Source: Pectinatus sottacetonis (GTDB lineage: Bacteria > Bacillota > Negativicutes > Selenomonadales > Selenomonadaceae). Taken from it: a stretch of DNA of 64,000 bases. The stretch spans positions 2,304,001 to 2,368,000 of the forward strand of contig NZ_WIQK01000001.1 in NCBI RefSeq assembly GCF_015732155.1. Direction: 5' to 3'. This document shows, piece by piece, positions 35,567 through 44,854 of this stretch. Within the stretch, counting starts at the first letter, position 1; the number at the start of each line of letters is the position of its first letter. The notes below the pieces were generated by a model. It did not search any database. It was not told where the DNA came from and saw nothing but the letters and a program-made list of their open reading frames with translations. Position numbers and translations under genes: made by a program.

Positions 35567-36169
35567 GTGCAGGAAAAGTTAACAAAGAGAGAAACTAAGA
35601 AAATTCAATCAAAGCAGGCTATTGTTACGTCAGCGACAAAGCTGTTTGCAGAAAAGGGTGTGGCGGAAACATCTATTGCTGACATAATGAAAGAATCTAA
35701 ATTGGGATTGGGGACTTTTTATAATTATTTTGAGTCCAAAGAGGCACTGCTGAAAGAATTATTAAATCAACTGGCAGAAGATATACGAGCATCGTTTTCT
35801 TTTATTTCTCAAACGAGAACAACATATAAAGAAATATTACAGGAAATAGTATTGGAAACGGCTAAGTTGCTTGATAAAAATAGATTTGTGCTGCCGCTGT
35901 TTATAAAAGCTGCTGATAAGAGTGCAATGCCGGCAGGTAGTGAGCATGGCAACAATGCAGCGCCATTATTTAAATACATTTTTGATGGAATAATAAGAAA
36001 TGGACAAAAGAATGGGGAATTTCGTGATGATATACCTGCTGGAGTTATTACGGAGATGTTTCATTCTATTTTTCAGGCAGCAGCTTTTAGCAGCTTGGAA
36101 ATATCATTTTGTGATAATATTCATTATAAGATAATATTGATAATAGATGGATTAGAAAAGAAAAATTAA
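35567..36169 (+). CDS. TetR-family transcriptional regulator
   Basis: A 200-aa regulator. The N-terminal helix-turn-helix is canonical: IVTSATKLFAEKGVAETSIA, followed by DIMKESKLGLGTFYNYFESK near residues 20-58. The C-terminal 130 residues are the ligand pocket and dimer region; no ligand can be assigned. Start GTG 35567 is preceded by AGGGG. Only 10 bases separate it from the zinc-ribbon gene, so it may regulate that gene. A strong bidirectional terminator follows. Confidence 0.88.
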   Translation: MQEKLTKRETKKIQSKQAIVTSATKLFAEKGVAETSIADIMKESKLGLGTFYNYFESKEALLKELLNQLAEDIRASFSFISQTRTTYKEILQEIVLETAKLLDKNRFVLPLFIKAADKSAMPAGSEHGNNAAPLFKYIFDGIIRNGQKNGEFRDDIPAGVITEMFHSIFQAAAFSSLEISFCDNIHYKIILIIDGLEKKN

Positions 36170-36180
36170 ATAATATTATA

Positions 36181-36221
36181 AAATAAACAAACGGCAAGTA
36201 TTACTTGCCGTTTGTTTATTT
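36181..36221. terminator. Bidirectional terminator between TetR gene and fruA
   Basis: Twenty-base complementary arms, containing ACGGCAAGTA and TACTTGCCGT, flanked by A and T runs. It serves the TetR gene on the plus strand and the fructose operon on the minus strand. Confidence 0.88.
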
Positions 36222-36228
36222 TATAATA

Positions 36229-38133
36229 TTATTTATCTGTATTTAGAGGTTTTTTTAAGAAAGCTAAAATTATCATGGCAGCTACGGAACCGATAAATAT
36301 AGAAAGTAAGTACATTATTGGATTTCCGATCGTTGGCACTACAAAGATACCACCATGCGGGGCGCGCAGTGTGCAATTGAAAGCCATTGATAAAGCTCCG
36401 GCAATGGCAGAGCCTACAATACATGAAGGAATTACACGCAATGGATCACTGGCAGCAAAAGGAATGGCTCCTTCTGTTATAAAGGACAGCCCCATGACAT
36501 AGTTACTAATACCCGATTTACGTTCACTGGCGGTGAAACGGTTTTTAAAGAAAGTAGTGCATAAAGCTATAGCAAGTGGCGGTACCATGCCACCGGCCAT
36601 TACAGAAGCCATTACACCATATTCACCATCGGCAAGCATTCCTGTTCCTATTACATAAGCGGCTTTGTTTACAGGACCGCCCATGTCAACTGACATCATT
36701 CCGCCAAGAATAGCACCAATTAATATACGGCTGCCTGTATCCATGTGCTTCAGTGTTGTAATAAGCCAGGAATTAATTCCACTTACAGGTGGATTTATAA
36801 CAAAATGTATGATAATGCCCATTATTAATACACCGAACAAGGGATAAATAAGAATAGTTTTTATTCCTTCTAATGATTGTGGTAATACGGTACATATTTT
36901 TTTTAAGCCAATGATTATATATCCGGCAGCAAAACCAGCAATAAGCGCTCCAAGAAATCCTGAACCACCTGTATTGGCCATTGCTCCACCGACAAAACCG
37001 GCTACAAGACCTGGGCGGTCAGCAATACTCATGGCAATAAATCCTGATAAAACTGGCAGCATAAAACCAAATGAAACACCGCCCACCTGTTTAAAGAAAG
37101 CAGCTAATGGTGTATTAGAACCAAAATTAGCCGGATGTGCGGGATCAAAAGGATCTACCAAAAAAGCTAAGGCAATTAGAATACCACCGCCAACAACAAA
37201 GGGAAGCATATGGGAAACGCCATTCATAAGATGCTTATATATCTGACGGCCGACTGATTCATTTTCTGTTGCGGTATTCTCTCCATCTGAACTATTATCA
37301 TGTTCATATACAGGGACACTGCTTTTTAAAGCTGTATCTAAAAGTTCATCAGCTTTATTAATTCCATCAGCAACTTTGGTTATTAGTACTGGGTGTCCAT
37401 TAAAACGTGCCATAGGTACATTTTTATCAGCCGCAACAATAATGCATTTGGCAGCGGCAATTTCTTTATCAGTGAGCTGGTTTTTAGTTCCGCCAGAACC
37501 ATTTGTTTCCACTTTTATAGAAATGTTTCTTTTTTTAGCGTGTTGTTCTAGACTTTCTGCGGCCATATAGGTGTGGGCAATACCTGTGGGGCATGCTGTT
37601 ACAGCTAAAATTTCATAGTTTTTTTCCGATGTACTATCAGTTGCAGAAGAGGTCGTTTGAGAATTCTTTTTGAATTTGTCATTTTCTTTTTCATCAATAA
37701 GTTTCATAAAGTCATCGATTGTTGCGGCATTTATTAAAGCTTCTTTGAAATCGCTGTCCATAAGCATTGTAGCTAAGGCACTAAGCATTTTTATATGTTC
37801 GTCATTGGCTGAATCAGGAGCTGCAATCAAGAAAAACAGGCGAGCAGGTTTATTGTCCATTGAAGCAAAATCTATACCATCTTTTACGACCATGGCAGCA
37901 AGACCAGCTTGTTTTACACCTGAACTTTTAGCGTGTGGTGTTGCTATTCCGTCACCTAGACCGGTTGTGCCGGAAGCTTCCCGTTTCAAAACGGCTTGTT
38001 TATATATTTCTTTGTCAGATAAGTTGCCAGTAGTATCCATTAGATCTATCAACATATTGATAGCGTCTTTTTTGTCAGCAGGGTGTGCATTTAGCATAAT
38101 GCTGCTTTTTTTTAATAAATCGGTAATATGCAT
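36229..38133 (-). CDS. fruA: Fructose-specific PTS permease EIIABC
   Basis: A 634-aa membrane transporter that imports fructose and phosphorylates it to fructose-1-phosphate. EIIA domain residues 1-150 with the phosphorylated histidine in IATPHAKSSGV near 66. EIIB residues 172-270 with the cysteine in AVTACPTGIAHTYMAAE near 180. EIIC from about 295 with the conserved SVDMGGPVNKAAYVIGTGM. Eight to ten membrane helices are visible. It is last in the fruR-fruK-fruA order, 12 bp after fruK. Confidence 0.95.
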   Translation of the reverse strand: MHITDLLKKSSIMLNAHPADKKDAINMLIDLMDTTGNLSDKEIYKQAVLKREASGTTGLGDGIATPHAKSSGVKQAGLAAMVVKDGIDFASMDNKPARLFFLIAAPDSANDEHIKMLSALATMLMDSDFKEALINAATIDDFMKLIDEKENDKFKKNSQTTSSATDSTSEKNYEILAVTACPTGIAHTYMAAESLEQHAKKRNISIKVETNGSGGTKNQLTDKEIAAAKCIIVAADKNVPMARFNGHPVLITKVADGINKADELLDTALKSSVPVYEHDNSSDGENTATENESVGRQIYKHLMNGVSHMLPFVVGGGILIALAFLVDPFDPAHPANFGSNTPLAAFFKQVGGVSFGFMLPVLSGFIAMSIADRPGLVAGFVGGAMANTGGSGFLGALIAGFAAGYIIIGLKKICTVLPQSLEGIKTILIYPLFGVLIMGIIIHFVINPPVSGINSWLITTLKHMDTGSRILIGAILGGMMSVDMGGPVNKAAYVIGTGMLADGEYGVMASVMAGGMVPPLAIALCTTFFKNRFTASERKSGISNYVMGLSFITEGAIPFAASDPLRVIPSCIVGSAIAGALSMAFNCTLRAPHGGIFVVPTIGNPIMYLLSIFIGSVAAMIILAFLKKPLNTDK

Positions 38134-38145
38134 AAAAATATCTCC

Positions 38146-39057
38146 TTAAAGTTTTATTTGTTTCATTAAATTAGTTACTTCTTCTTTTGTAGCAAGGTTT
38201 TCCGAAAAAGCAGAAGCAGAACCTGAGGCTATTCCAGTACAAAAAGCTGTTTCATAGTTTTTTGTAGTTATATAGCCGGCTGTAAAACCAGCTACCATGG
38301 AATCTCCGGCACCTACTGAGTTTATAAGTTTTCCTTTAGGGGCAGAACATTTAATGCATTGACCGTGTTCTGTTAATAGGATAGCACCATCACCTCCACG
38401 GGAAATCAAAATGTTGCGGGCCCCTTTTTCCTGAAGTATTCTGGCATGTTTAATAAGCTCGGCGGGAGTTGTCAGGTCTTTTTTAAATATACCGCTTAAT
38501 TCGTGATTATTCGGTTTTATTAAAAATGGTTTATATTTTAGAACATTTACTAGAAGATTTCCCTCAGCATCCACGATAAAATTAATACCTTTTTTGTAAA
38601 GCTGGCCCAATATTTTTTCATATATATCATTGGGAAGAGAGTTTGGTATACTGCCAGCAAGAATTAGAAAATCATTTTTTTGCAGTTTGCTGAGTTTATC
38701 AAAAAGTAGTGTAATGGCTACTGGTGTAATATTAGGCCCCTGCCCATTGATTTCTGTTTCCAGGTCAGCTTTTATTTTCATATTGATACGTGTATTGCCT
38801 TCTGATAGATAAATAAAATCGCTGGAACAATGGAAAATGTCATTCATCTGCCGTTCTATTTCTTTTCCGGTAAAACCGGCCAGAAAACCTAAAGCGGTAT
38901 TTTCAATACCTAGATTTTTTAAGACGATTGATACATTTATTCCTTTACCACCGCAGAGAAATTTTTCGTACTTCAGACGATTTATTGTGCCGGGTTTAAA
39001 TAAATCCAGTCGACCAATATAATCTAGCGATGGATTAAATGTTACTGTATATATCAT
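38146..39057 (-). CDS. fruK: 1-phosphofructokinase
   Basis: A 303-aa PfkB-family kinase that converts fructose-1-phosphate to fructose-1,6-bisphosphate. N-terminal IYTVTFNPSLDYIGRL and GGKGINVSIVLKNLGI are typical of this group. NSVGAGDSMVAGFTAGY near 245 holds the catalytic aspartate and anion hole. The fruA PTS gene lies 12 bp downstream and the DeoR-type regulator about 57 bp upstream. Related enzymes for tagatose-6-phosphate are less likely given the neighbours. Confidence 0.95.
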   Translation of the reverse strand: MIYTVTFNPSLDYIGRLDLFKPGTINRLKYEKFLCGGKGINVSIVLKNLGIENTALGFLAGFTGKEIERQMNDIFHCSSDFIYLSEGNTRINMKIKADLETEINGQGPNITPVAITLLFDKLSKLQKNDFLILAGSIPNSLPNDIYEKILGQLYKKGINFIVDAEGNLLVNVLKYKPFLIKPNNHELSGIFKKDLTTPAELIKHARILQEKGARNILISRGGDGAILLTEHGQCIKCSAPKGKLINSVGAGDSMVAGFTAGYITTKNYETAFCTGIASGSASAFSENLATKEEVTNLMKQIKL

Positions 39058-39113
39058 TTGAGTTAAACTCCCTTAATAAATTTAGTAAGTAAAAACAGCA
39101 TAATGGTGTGAAA

Positions 39114-39854
39114 TTATGTTGCAAGGATAATTTTATATTTCAAATAGGACTGCTCAGGGCATTTGTTGGTAATGATTGTAGCACCATCAAGAGAGGAAAA
39201 GGTAATGGGCGTAATTTTGCCAAATTTAGAATTATCTGCTAAAACATATGTTTCTCGCGCATGATTAATTACGGTTTCTTTTATAAAAGCTTCCTCTGTT
39301 GTAGGGGTGGTAAAACCAGCTTTTAGACTGATGCCATTGGTACCTAAAAAGGCTGTGGTAAAATTAAACCTTTTGATATTATCTATTGCCATTGAACCAA
39401 CAGCAGCATAGGTCACAGGTTTCATTGTTCCACCTATGATAATAGAGTTGAATCCCCGGCTAATCAATTGTGCAGCGTGGGAAACATCATTTGTTATATA
39501 AACCGCATTTTTTTCATGAATGTTCTTTACTAGGAAATCTGTTGTTGTGCCTGCGTCAATATAGACAACATCATTAGGCTTTATAAAATTTACGGCAAAT
39601 TTAGCGATTGATTGCTTTTGTGCTATATTGATTGCTTGCCTCGATTTAACATTGTCCTCTGTTGTTAAATAATTCTCACATGCCATGGCACCACCATATG
39701 TTTTTATCAGTAGGCCCTTTTTGTCAAGAATTGTTATATCACGGCGGATGGTTGCTTCAGATACAGCTAAATAGTTTACTAATTCACTAACACTTAACGA
39801 ATGATTTTTCTTTAATATTTGAATAATTTTATTGTGTCGCTGTGCCGCTAACAT
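39114..39854 (-). CDS. fruR: DeoR-family regulator of fructose utilisation
   Basis: A 246-aa regulator. N-terminal helix-turn-helix: SLSVSELVNYLAVSEATIRR, then DITILDKKGLLIKTYGGAM. The C-terminal DeoR sugar-phosphate sensor has IDAGTTTDFLVKNI and YVLADNSKFGKITPI. It probably represses the fru operon until fructose-1-phosphate (or a related ester) accumulates. The operon order fruR-fruK-fruA is typical. Four tandem 10-bp repeats upstream (39886-39925) are the likely operator. Confidence 0.92.
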   Translation of the reverse strand: MLAAQRHNKIIQILKKNHSLSVSELVNYLAVSEATIRRDITILDKKGLLIKTYGGAMACENYLTTEDNVKSRQAINIAQKQSIAKFAVNFIKPNDVVYIDAGTTTDFLVKNIHEKNAVYITNDVSHAAQLISRGFNSIIIGGTMKPVTYAAVGSMAIDNIKRFNFTTAFLGTNGISLKAGFTTPTTEEAFIKETVINHARETYVLADNSKFGKITPITFSSLDGATIITNKCPEQSYLKYKIILAT

Positions 39855-39885
39855 TATTTTACCCTCTTTTTAATTAAATTATATT

Positions 39886-39925
39886 ATCAAAGTAAATCAA
39901 AGTCAATCAAAATAAATCAAAATAA
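39886..39925 (-). promoter_or_regulatory. Four tandem 10-bp repeats, likely FruR operator
   Basis: Plus strand, four repeats: ATCAAAGTAA, ATCAAAGTCA, then ATCAAAATAA twice, with no gap. Exact helical spacing puts all ATCAAA units on one face of the DNA. On the coding (minus) strand they read TTTGAT, as in DeoR-type operators. They begin 32 bp before the fruR start. Confidence 0.72.
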
Positions 39926-40236
39926 AGAAATGATGTATAATTATGTAAATATAATGAAATAATTATATTTACATCTGTACAATAGTAAATATATGTTATA
40001 TAATATAAGAGATGATTTAATAGCTTTTATCGTACTGTGGCGAGAATTGTTCTACTCCTAAAATGGTAGGCTGATCGCTGCTGATAAAACATAAAACCCT
40101 GAGACACACGGGGTTAGCTTGTTTATACTTATAACAATAGTTGTATTAAACAAGAAACTCCCACCTTCTAAGTGTTAGCGTAGTGGGAGTATGTCGGAGC
40201 CTTTTATACCTGCTAAACATTAAATGAGGTGATTTG
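39926..40236. other. Intergenic region before the 79-aa gene
   Basis: About 310 bp. The first 90 are AT-rich and plain; the rest is the structured repeat 40020-40196. A ribosome site (GAGGTG) for the next gene ends it. Confidence 0.5.
40020..40196 (+). mobile_element. Structured solo element end (copy D), IS200/IS605-like or unknown RNA
   Basis: Seen: a nested fold GCGA/TCGC (40040-40043, 40075-40078) enclosing CTAC/GTAG; then AACCC (40095-40099) with GGGTT (40111-40115); then a region also present at 3241-3332; and a terminal hairpin ACTCCCAC/GTGGGAGT (40157-40164, 40183-40190) followed by ATGTC. The last feature resembles right ends of IS200/IS605 and tnpB-type elements, which often carry a guide-type RNA. 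No tnpA or tnpB exists here, so a solo end or a stand-alone structured RNA are both possible. Confidence 0.45.
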
Positions 40237-40476
40237 ATGGCTATTAGGCGAGTTGTGGTAGACCGAAGAGATAGTGTGATTTATCGAAATGTGTTAAAAA
40301 GAGGAGGGTTTATTTCGGCAAGTTACTTATCAATTAATGGTTTTGATGCTATGCGGCTAAAAAAATTAGCTTTGCAGGGAAGAGTTGACGCCATCCGATG
40401 TGCTATTGGAAAATCAGTTCGATGGTATTATGAGGAAAGTCAGGCTGAATTGGCTCATTTAAAGGGTGAAGTATAA
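40237..40476 (+). CDS. Small protein of unknown function (79 aa), possible winged-helix
   Basis: A 79-aa basic protein. The middle, FISASYLSINGFDAMRLKKL, then ALQGRVDAIRCAIGKSVRWY, resembles the layout of excisionase or MerR-like small DNA-binding modules (helix-turn-helix then a beta wing with I-R-x-G-x-x-x-R-W-x), but this is a visual likeness only. ATG 40237 has GAGGTG 5 bases upstream. It lies 40 bases after a structured repeat, so it could be linked to it. A terminator follows. Confidence 0.7.
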   Translation: MAIRRVVVDRRDSVIYRNVLKRGGFISASYLSINGFDAMRLKKLALQGRVDAIRCAIGKSVRWYYEESQAELAHLKGEV

Positions 40477-40496
40477 AAAACAAGGTGCTATTTTGC

Positions 40497-40526
40497 AGGT
40501 CGGAGTTATATGCCGGCCTTTTTTAT
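40497..40526 (+). terminator. Terminator of the 79-aa gene
   Basis: AGGTCGG pairs with CCGGCCT through an 8-base loop and runs into a T-tract (TTTTTTATTTT). Confidence 0.78.
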
Positions 40527-40769
40527 TTTACCATTTATATATAGATATGCTATAATATGCATATGTTATCGATGTGCATTTTATGAAAATAAGGATAATA
40601 ATATTATAGGGTATAATGTTATTATTTTAGCAGCAGATAGTTTAGTTTTAGTAAAATGCTGTTTATCAATAGCTAATCTATTTAATTTTATTAGTAAGAA
40701 CAGCTGAGTATTGCAGAGAAGAAAAAATTATGTTTTTAGATAGACAGTAGTATTATAATTTAATAATTT

Positions 40770-41555
40770 GTGGTGTTGCAAGTGAAAGATAAAGTTAATT
40801 TTGGACAGTTTTGGGAAGATATGTTTCAATGGATGGAAAAGTATATGGAGTCATTTTACAGTGATGACTCTGATGTTCAAAAAGGTATAGTAATAAAACA
40901 AAGGCATACAAGAAAAGTTGTAAATTTATGTCATTCTCTGGCAACACATTTAGGGCTTTCTACTCATGATGATTTTTTGGCGAGGCTTATCGGTCTTTTC
41001 CATGATGTGGGGAGATTTTCACAGTTTAGCATTTATAAAACATTTAATGATGCTAAGTCAGAAAATCATGCATTGATGGGATTGAAAGTTTTGGCTGATG
41101 AATCTTTGCTTGTTTCTTTGCCATTGAAAGATCAGGAAAATATTGAGTTTGCTATCAAAAATCATAATGCCAGAGAAATAGAATTTGTCAAAGATCCAAG
41201 GAAGATGATGTTTGCAAAGCTTATTCGTGATGCTGATAAACTGGATATTTTTCGTGTACTCAGACCATATTTAACTAGAAATGACAAGGAGCCATGCAGT
41301 GCTAACTTTATAGCACAATTCAAAAATGGCGGACAGTGTGATTATAGTATGATACGTACACAGAATGACAGAAAATTGGTTAGACTGTTGTGGATATATG
41401 ACATAAATTATTCATGGACATTGAAAAAAGTCATGGATAAAGGCTATGTTGAAGAAGTAATAGATAGTTTACCACAGACACCAGATATGAAAGAAGGTTT
41501 TGCTGTTTTAGATAAATATATAAAGGAAAAATTACAGCAGAAAGATTCAGCTTAG
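40770..41555 (+). CDS. HD-domain phosphohydrolase
   Basis: A 261-aa metal-dependent hydrolase. Metal ligands: RHTRKVVNLC near residue 46 (first His), FHDVGRFSQF near 77 (the HD pair), and IKNHNARE near 128, then IRDADKLDIFRV near 151. No partner domain exists, so the substrate (nucleotide, cyclic dinucleotide or other phosphoester) cannot be told. The start is unsure: GTG 40770 and in-frame GTGs have only weak ribosome sites. It stands alone between the 79-aa gene and glnS. Confidence 0.8.
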   Translation: MVLQVKDKVNFGQFWEDMFQWMEKYMESFYSDDSDVQKGIVIKQRHTRKVVNLCHSLATHLGLSTHDDFLARLIGLFHDVGRFSQFSIYKTFNDAKSENHALMGLKVLADESLLVSLPLKDQENIEFAIKNHNAREIEFVKDPRKMMFAKLIRDADKLDIFRVLRPYLTRNDKEPCSANFIAQFKNGGQCDYSMIRTQNDRKLVRLLWIYDINYSWTLKKVMDKGYVEEVIDSLPQTPDMKEGFAVLDKYIKEKLQQKDSA

Positions 41556-41663
41556 TTATGCCTGCTATGTCCAGTGTAAAAGGCAAGGGGCATTAGATGG
41601 AGCTGTATACTGCATTTTGCTGGACTGCTTTAAATATAAATAAATTTTAATGAGGGATATTTA

Positions 41664-43340
41664 ATGCCAGAAAACGTAAATTTTTTATCTAATTTTATTC
41701 ATAATGCTATTGATGAGGATCTTAAGAACGGAAAATATGCTGAAGGTATACATACTCGTTTTCCTCCTGAACCTAATGGATATTTACATATTGGACATGC
41801 AAAATCAATTTGTATAAATTTTGGTACGGCACAGAAATATAACGGCTTATGTAATTTGCGGTTTGATGATACAAATCCTACAAAAGAAGATGTTGAATAT
41901 GTTGATTCAATTAAGGAAGATGTAAAATGGCTTGGTTTTACATGGGATGATCGTATGTTTTATGCTTCAGATTACTTTGACAAATTGTATAATTTTGCAG
42001 TAGAGTTGATAAAAAGAGGTCGGGCCTATGTCTGTGATCTCACAGCTGAACAGATAAAGGAATATAGAGGAACATTGACACAGGCAGGCAAGAAAAGTCC
42101 TTATAGAGACAGAACTGTAGATGAGAATATTGCATTGTTCAGCCGGATGAAGGCAGGAGAATTTGCTGATGGCGAAAAAGTTTTGCGCGCTAAAATAGAT
42201 ATGGCTTCACCTAATATAACAATGCGTGATCCGATAATTTATCGTATATCACATACCCAGCATCATCGTACTGGTAATAAATGGTGTATTTATCCTATGT
42301 ATGATTTTGCCCATCCTTTGTCGGATGCTATAGAACATGTTACACATTCGATATGTACATTGGAATTTGAAGAACATCGGCCGTTGTATAATTGGCTGCT
42401 GGAAAGTCTGGGATTCGATGAAAGAACACGGCCCCGGCAGATAGAATTTGCTCGGCTTAATTTGACTAATACGGTCATGAGTAAACGAAAATTAAGACAA
42501 TTGGTGGAGGGCGGTTACGTGTCTGGATGGGATGATCCACGTATGCCGACAATATCAGGATTTAGAAGAAGGGGATATACAGCAGAAGCTATTCGTGATT
42601 TTTGCGAACAAATTGGAGTTGCAAAGAGTAATAGCTTAGTGGACGTTGCTATGCTGGAACACTGTGTGCGTGAAGATTTGAATAAGAAAACTGACAGAAT
42701 AATGGCTGTATTACAGCCAATTAAGGTAGTTATTACAAATTATCCTGCAGATAAGTGTGAATATCTGTCAGCTGAAAATCGACCTCAGGGTGGCGGAACA
42801 AGATATGTGCCTTTTACCAGGGAAATATATATTGAAAAACAGGATTTTATGGAAGAAGCACCGAGAAAATTTTTCCGTCTAAAACCAGGCGGAGAAGTTC
42901 GTCTTAAATATGCTTATATAATAAAATGTACGGATGTTATAAAGGATAGTTCGGGTAATATAACAGAAATTCATTGTACTTATGATCCTGACTCCAAGCG
43001 GGGTGGATTAACTGCCGGCAGGAAAGTAAAGGGAACCCTGCACTGGATATCTGTATCCGAATGTCTAAATGCTGAAGTAAGATTATATGATTATTTGTTG
43101 AAAAATGAAACGGATGCTGCACCAGTTGATTTTATTGCAGCATTAAATCCTGAATCATTAATAGTGTTGCATGGCTGTAAAATAGAGCCATCAGTAGCAT
43201 GGGCTGGCGCCGGGACAAAATATCAATTTTTACGGCAGGGTTATTTTTGTGTGGACAAGGATTCAAGCAAAGATCATTTGATTTTTAATCGAATTGTCGG
43301 TCTGCGCGATAGCTGGGCGAAAACTTCTAGGAAAAAATAA
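41664..43340 (+). CDS. glnS: Glutaminyl-tRNA synthetase
   Basis: A 558-aa class I synthetase that charges tRNA-Gln. HIGH motif in [20 protein letters not shown] near residue 34. KMSKS equivalent [11 protein letters not shown] near 270. Active-site blocks are [16 protein letters not shown] and [20 protein letters not shown]. The C-terminal anticodon-binding beta-barrels are present, and the length equals the E. coli enzyme. Most Firmicutes lack GlnRS and use misacylation plus GatCAB. A copy here therefore points to an older transfer or to lineage retention; the codon use looks like that of its neighbours. Start ATG follows GAGGG. Confidence 0.97.
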   Translation: MPENVNFLSNFIHNAIDEDLKNGKYAEGIHTRFPPEPNGYLHIGHAKSICINFGTAQKYNGLCNLRFDDTNPTKEDVEYVDSIKEDVKWLGFTWDDRMFYASDYFDKLYNFAVELIKRGRAYVCDLTAEQIKEYRGTLTQAGKKSPYRDRTVDENIALFSRMKAGEFADGEKVLRAKIDMASPNITMRDPIIYRISHTQHHRTGNKWCIYPMYDFAHPLSDAIEHVTHSICTLEFEEHRPLYNWLLESLGFDERTRPRQIEFARLNLTNTVMSKRKLRQLVEGGYVSGWDDPRMPTISGFRRRGYTAEAIRDFCEQIGVAKSNSLVDVAMLEHCVREDLNKKTDRIMAVLQPIKVVITNYPADKCEYLSAENRPQGGGTRYVPFTREIYIEKQDFMEEAPRKFFRLKPGGEVRLKYAYIIKCTDVIKDSSGNITEIHCTYDPDSKRGGLTAGRKVKGTLHWISVSECLNAEVRLYDYLLKNETDAAPVDFIAALNPESLIVLHGCKIEPSVAWAGAGTKYQFLRQGYFCVDKDSSKDHLIFNRIVGLRDSWAKTSRKK

Positions 43341-43342
43341 GG

Positions 43343-43380
43343 TATGGGTAATCTGTTGTTATAAAAGATAGATTACCCAT
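43343..43380 (+). terminator. Hairpin after glnS
   Basis: ATGGGTAATCT pairs with AGATTACCCAT, but the T-run after it is poor. A likely weak terminator or mRNA 3'-end stabiliser. Confidence 0.5.
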
Positions 43381-43506
43381 TAACACTTATATAACGATTA
43401 TTTTATATAGGCTTTAAACAAATTAAAAAAATTTAATGGTGTAGAGATATCAATATATTCTGATAAATATATTAATAGGCATTTTTATATGGGGAAGGTG
43501 TAGAAC

Positions 43507-44799
43507 ATGTTAGGAACCAAAGCAGTACTGGCAATAATAATTTTTATCTGTACTTATGCACTTATTATTACGGAAAAGGTACAGCGTACGATAATTGCCC
43601 TATTTGGTGCTATGCTTATGATAGTGCTGGGAATATTGACGCAGGAACAGGCAATTACACATATTGATTTTAATACGATCGGATTGCTGACAGGCATGAT
43701 GATAATAGTGAATATAACAGCAGAAACAGGTCTTTTTAATTATCTTGCCATATGGGCAGCAAAAAAAGTAAAAGCTGACCCGATAAGGCTGTTGGTAGTT
43801 TTATCAGCACTTACTGCAATTTGTTCGGCTTTTTTAGACAATGTGACAACAGTATTATTAACAGTTCCTGTAACTTTTAGTATTACAGCACAGTTAAAAT
43901 TGCCGGTATATCCATATCTGGTAGCACAAATATTAGCGGCAAATATTGGCGGGACAGCTACTCTTATAGGTGATCCGCCAAATATTATGATTGGCAGTGC
44001 TGTAAAACATCTTGACTTTATGTCATTTTTAACTAATCTGGCACCAATATGCCTGCTTATATTTGCGGTGACAATAGCAATATTGATATTGGTCTATCGT
44101 AAACAATTCCATACTTGTGCTGAGCTTAAGAAACAGGTAATGAATTTAGATGAACATACTCAGCTACGTCGGCCTGTGCTTATGAAAAAATGCTTGTTTG
44201 TATTGTTTGTTACCGTAGTCGGTTTTATGTTTCATTCCAAATTGGGACTTGAATCAGCCACTATTGCGATGAGTGGGGCATGCTTGTTAATGCTTATAAG
44301 TATGCACGCCAGAGAAAAAATTATAGCAAAAGTTTTAAGTCGTTTAGAATGGCTGGCAATTTTCTTTTTTGCTGGATTGTTCATGCTCGTAGGCGGATTA
44401 GTAGAAACGGGTGTAATTAAAATGCTGGCTGAAAAAGTTATGAGCTTTACGCAGGGAGATTTGAAAATGACGTCAATGCTTATAATCTGGATCAGTTCAT
44501 TGGCATCATCGTTTGTTGATAATATACCATTTGTTGCTACTATGATACCATTGATAAAGGATATGGGCAGCATGGGAATGACAAATTTAGATCCTTTGTG
44601 GTGGTCATTGTCCTTGGGGGCTTGTCTTGGCGGCAATGGGACAATAGTTGGGGCAAGTGCTAATGTTGTAGTTATAGGAATGGCATCACAACATGGCCGG
44701 CCCATTAAATTTTTGGAATTTATGAAATTAGCTTTTCCGCTGATGATTTTATCCATAATTATGAGTAGTATATATATATATATTCGTTATTTACTTTAA
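43507..44799 (+). CDS. Ion transporter of the ArsB/NhaD family (citrate-transporter superfamily)
   Basis: A 430-aa membrane protein with about eleven helices in two repeats. GGTATLIGDPPNIMIGSAV near residue 155 and its partner GGNGTIVGASANVVVIGMA near 375 are the two halves of the binding site in this superfamily. AFLDNVTTVLLTVPVT and SSFVDNIPFVATMIPL are the second pair of repeat elements. Relatives carry arsenite, sodium/proton or dicarboxylates. No arsenic or antiporter partner gene is adjacent, so the substrate is not assigned. Start ATG with GGGAAGG upstream. Confidence 0.85.
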   Translation: MLGTKAVLAIIIFICTYALIITEKVQRTIIALFGAMLMIVLGILTQEQAITHIDFNTIGLLTGMMIIVNITAETGLFNYLAIWAAKKVKADPIRLLVVLSALTAICSAFLDNVTTVLLTVPVTFSITAQLKLPVYPYLVAQILAANIGGTATLIGDPPNIMIGSAVKHLDFMSFLTNLAPICLLIFAVTIAILILVYRKQFHTCAELKKQVMNLDEHTQLRRPVLMKKCLFVLFVTVVGFMFHSKLGLESATIAMSGACLLMLISMHAREKIIAKVLSRLEWLAIFFFAGLFMLVGGLVETGVIKMLAEKVMSFTQGDLKMTSMLIIWISSLASSFVDNIPFVATMIPLIKDMGSMGMTNLDPLWWSLSLGACLGGNGTIVGASANVVVIGMASQHGRPIKFLEFMKLAFPLMILSIIMSSIYIYIRYLL

Positions 44800-44813
44800 G
44801 TTGTTTTACATAT

Positions 44814-44854
44814 AAAAAAGCTGTGGACCATAATAATTGTCCACAGCTTTTTTT
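44814..44854. terminator. Bidirectional terminator between transporter and putP
   Basis: AAAAAAGCTGTGGAC pairs with GTCCACAGCTTTTTTT around a 10-base loop. It serves the plus-strand transporter and minus-strand putP, whose stop overlaps it. Confidence 0.88.

Noticed and set aside
32414-36169. Prophage or integrated element
   Set aside because: There is a phage-type repressor but no integrase, portal, capsid or terminase genes, no att-like repeats and no shift in base composition.
40510-40707. 65-codon frame after the 79-aa gene
   Set aside because: Starts within the terminator hairpin region, has no ribosome site and no protein-like pattern.
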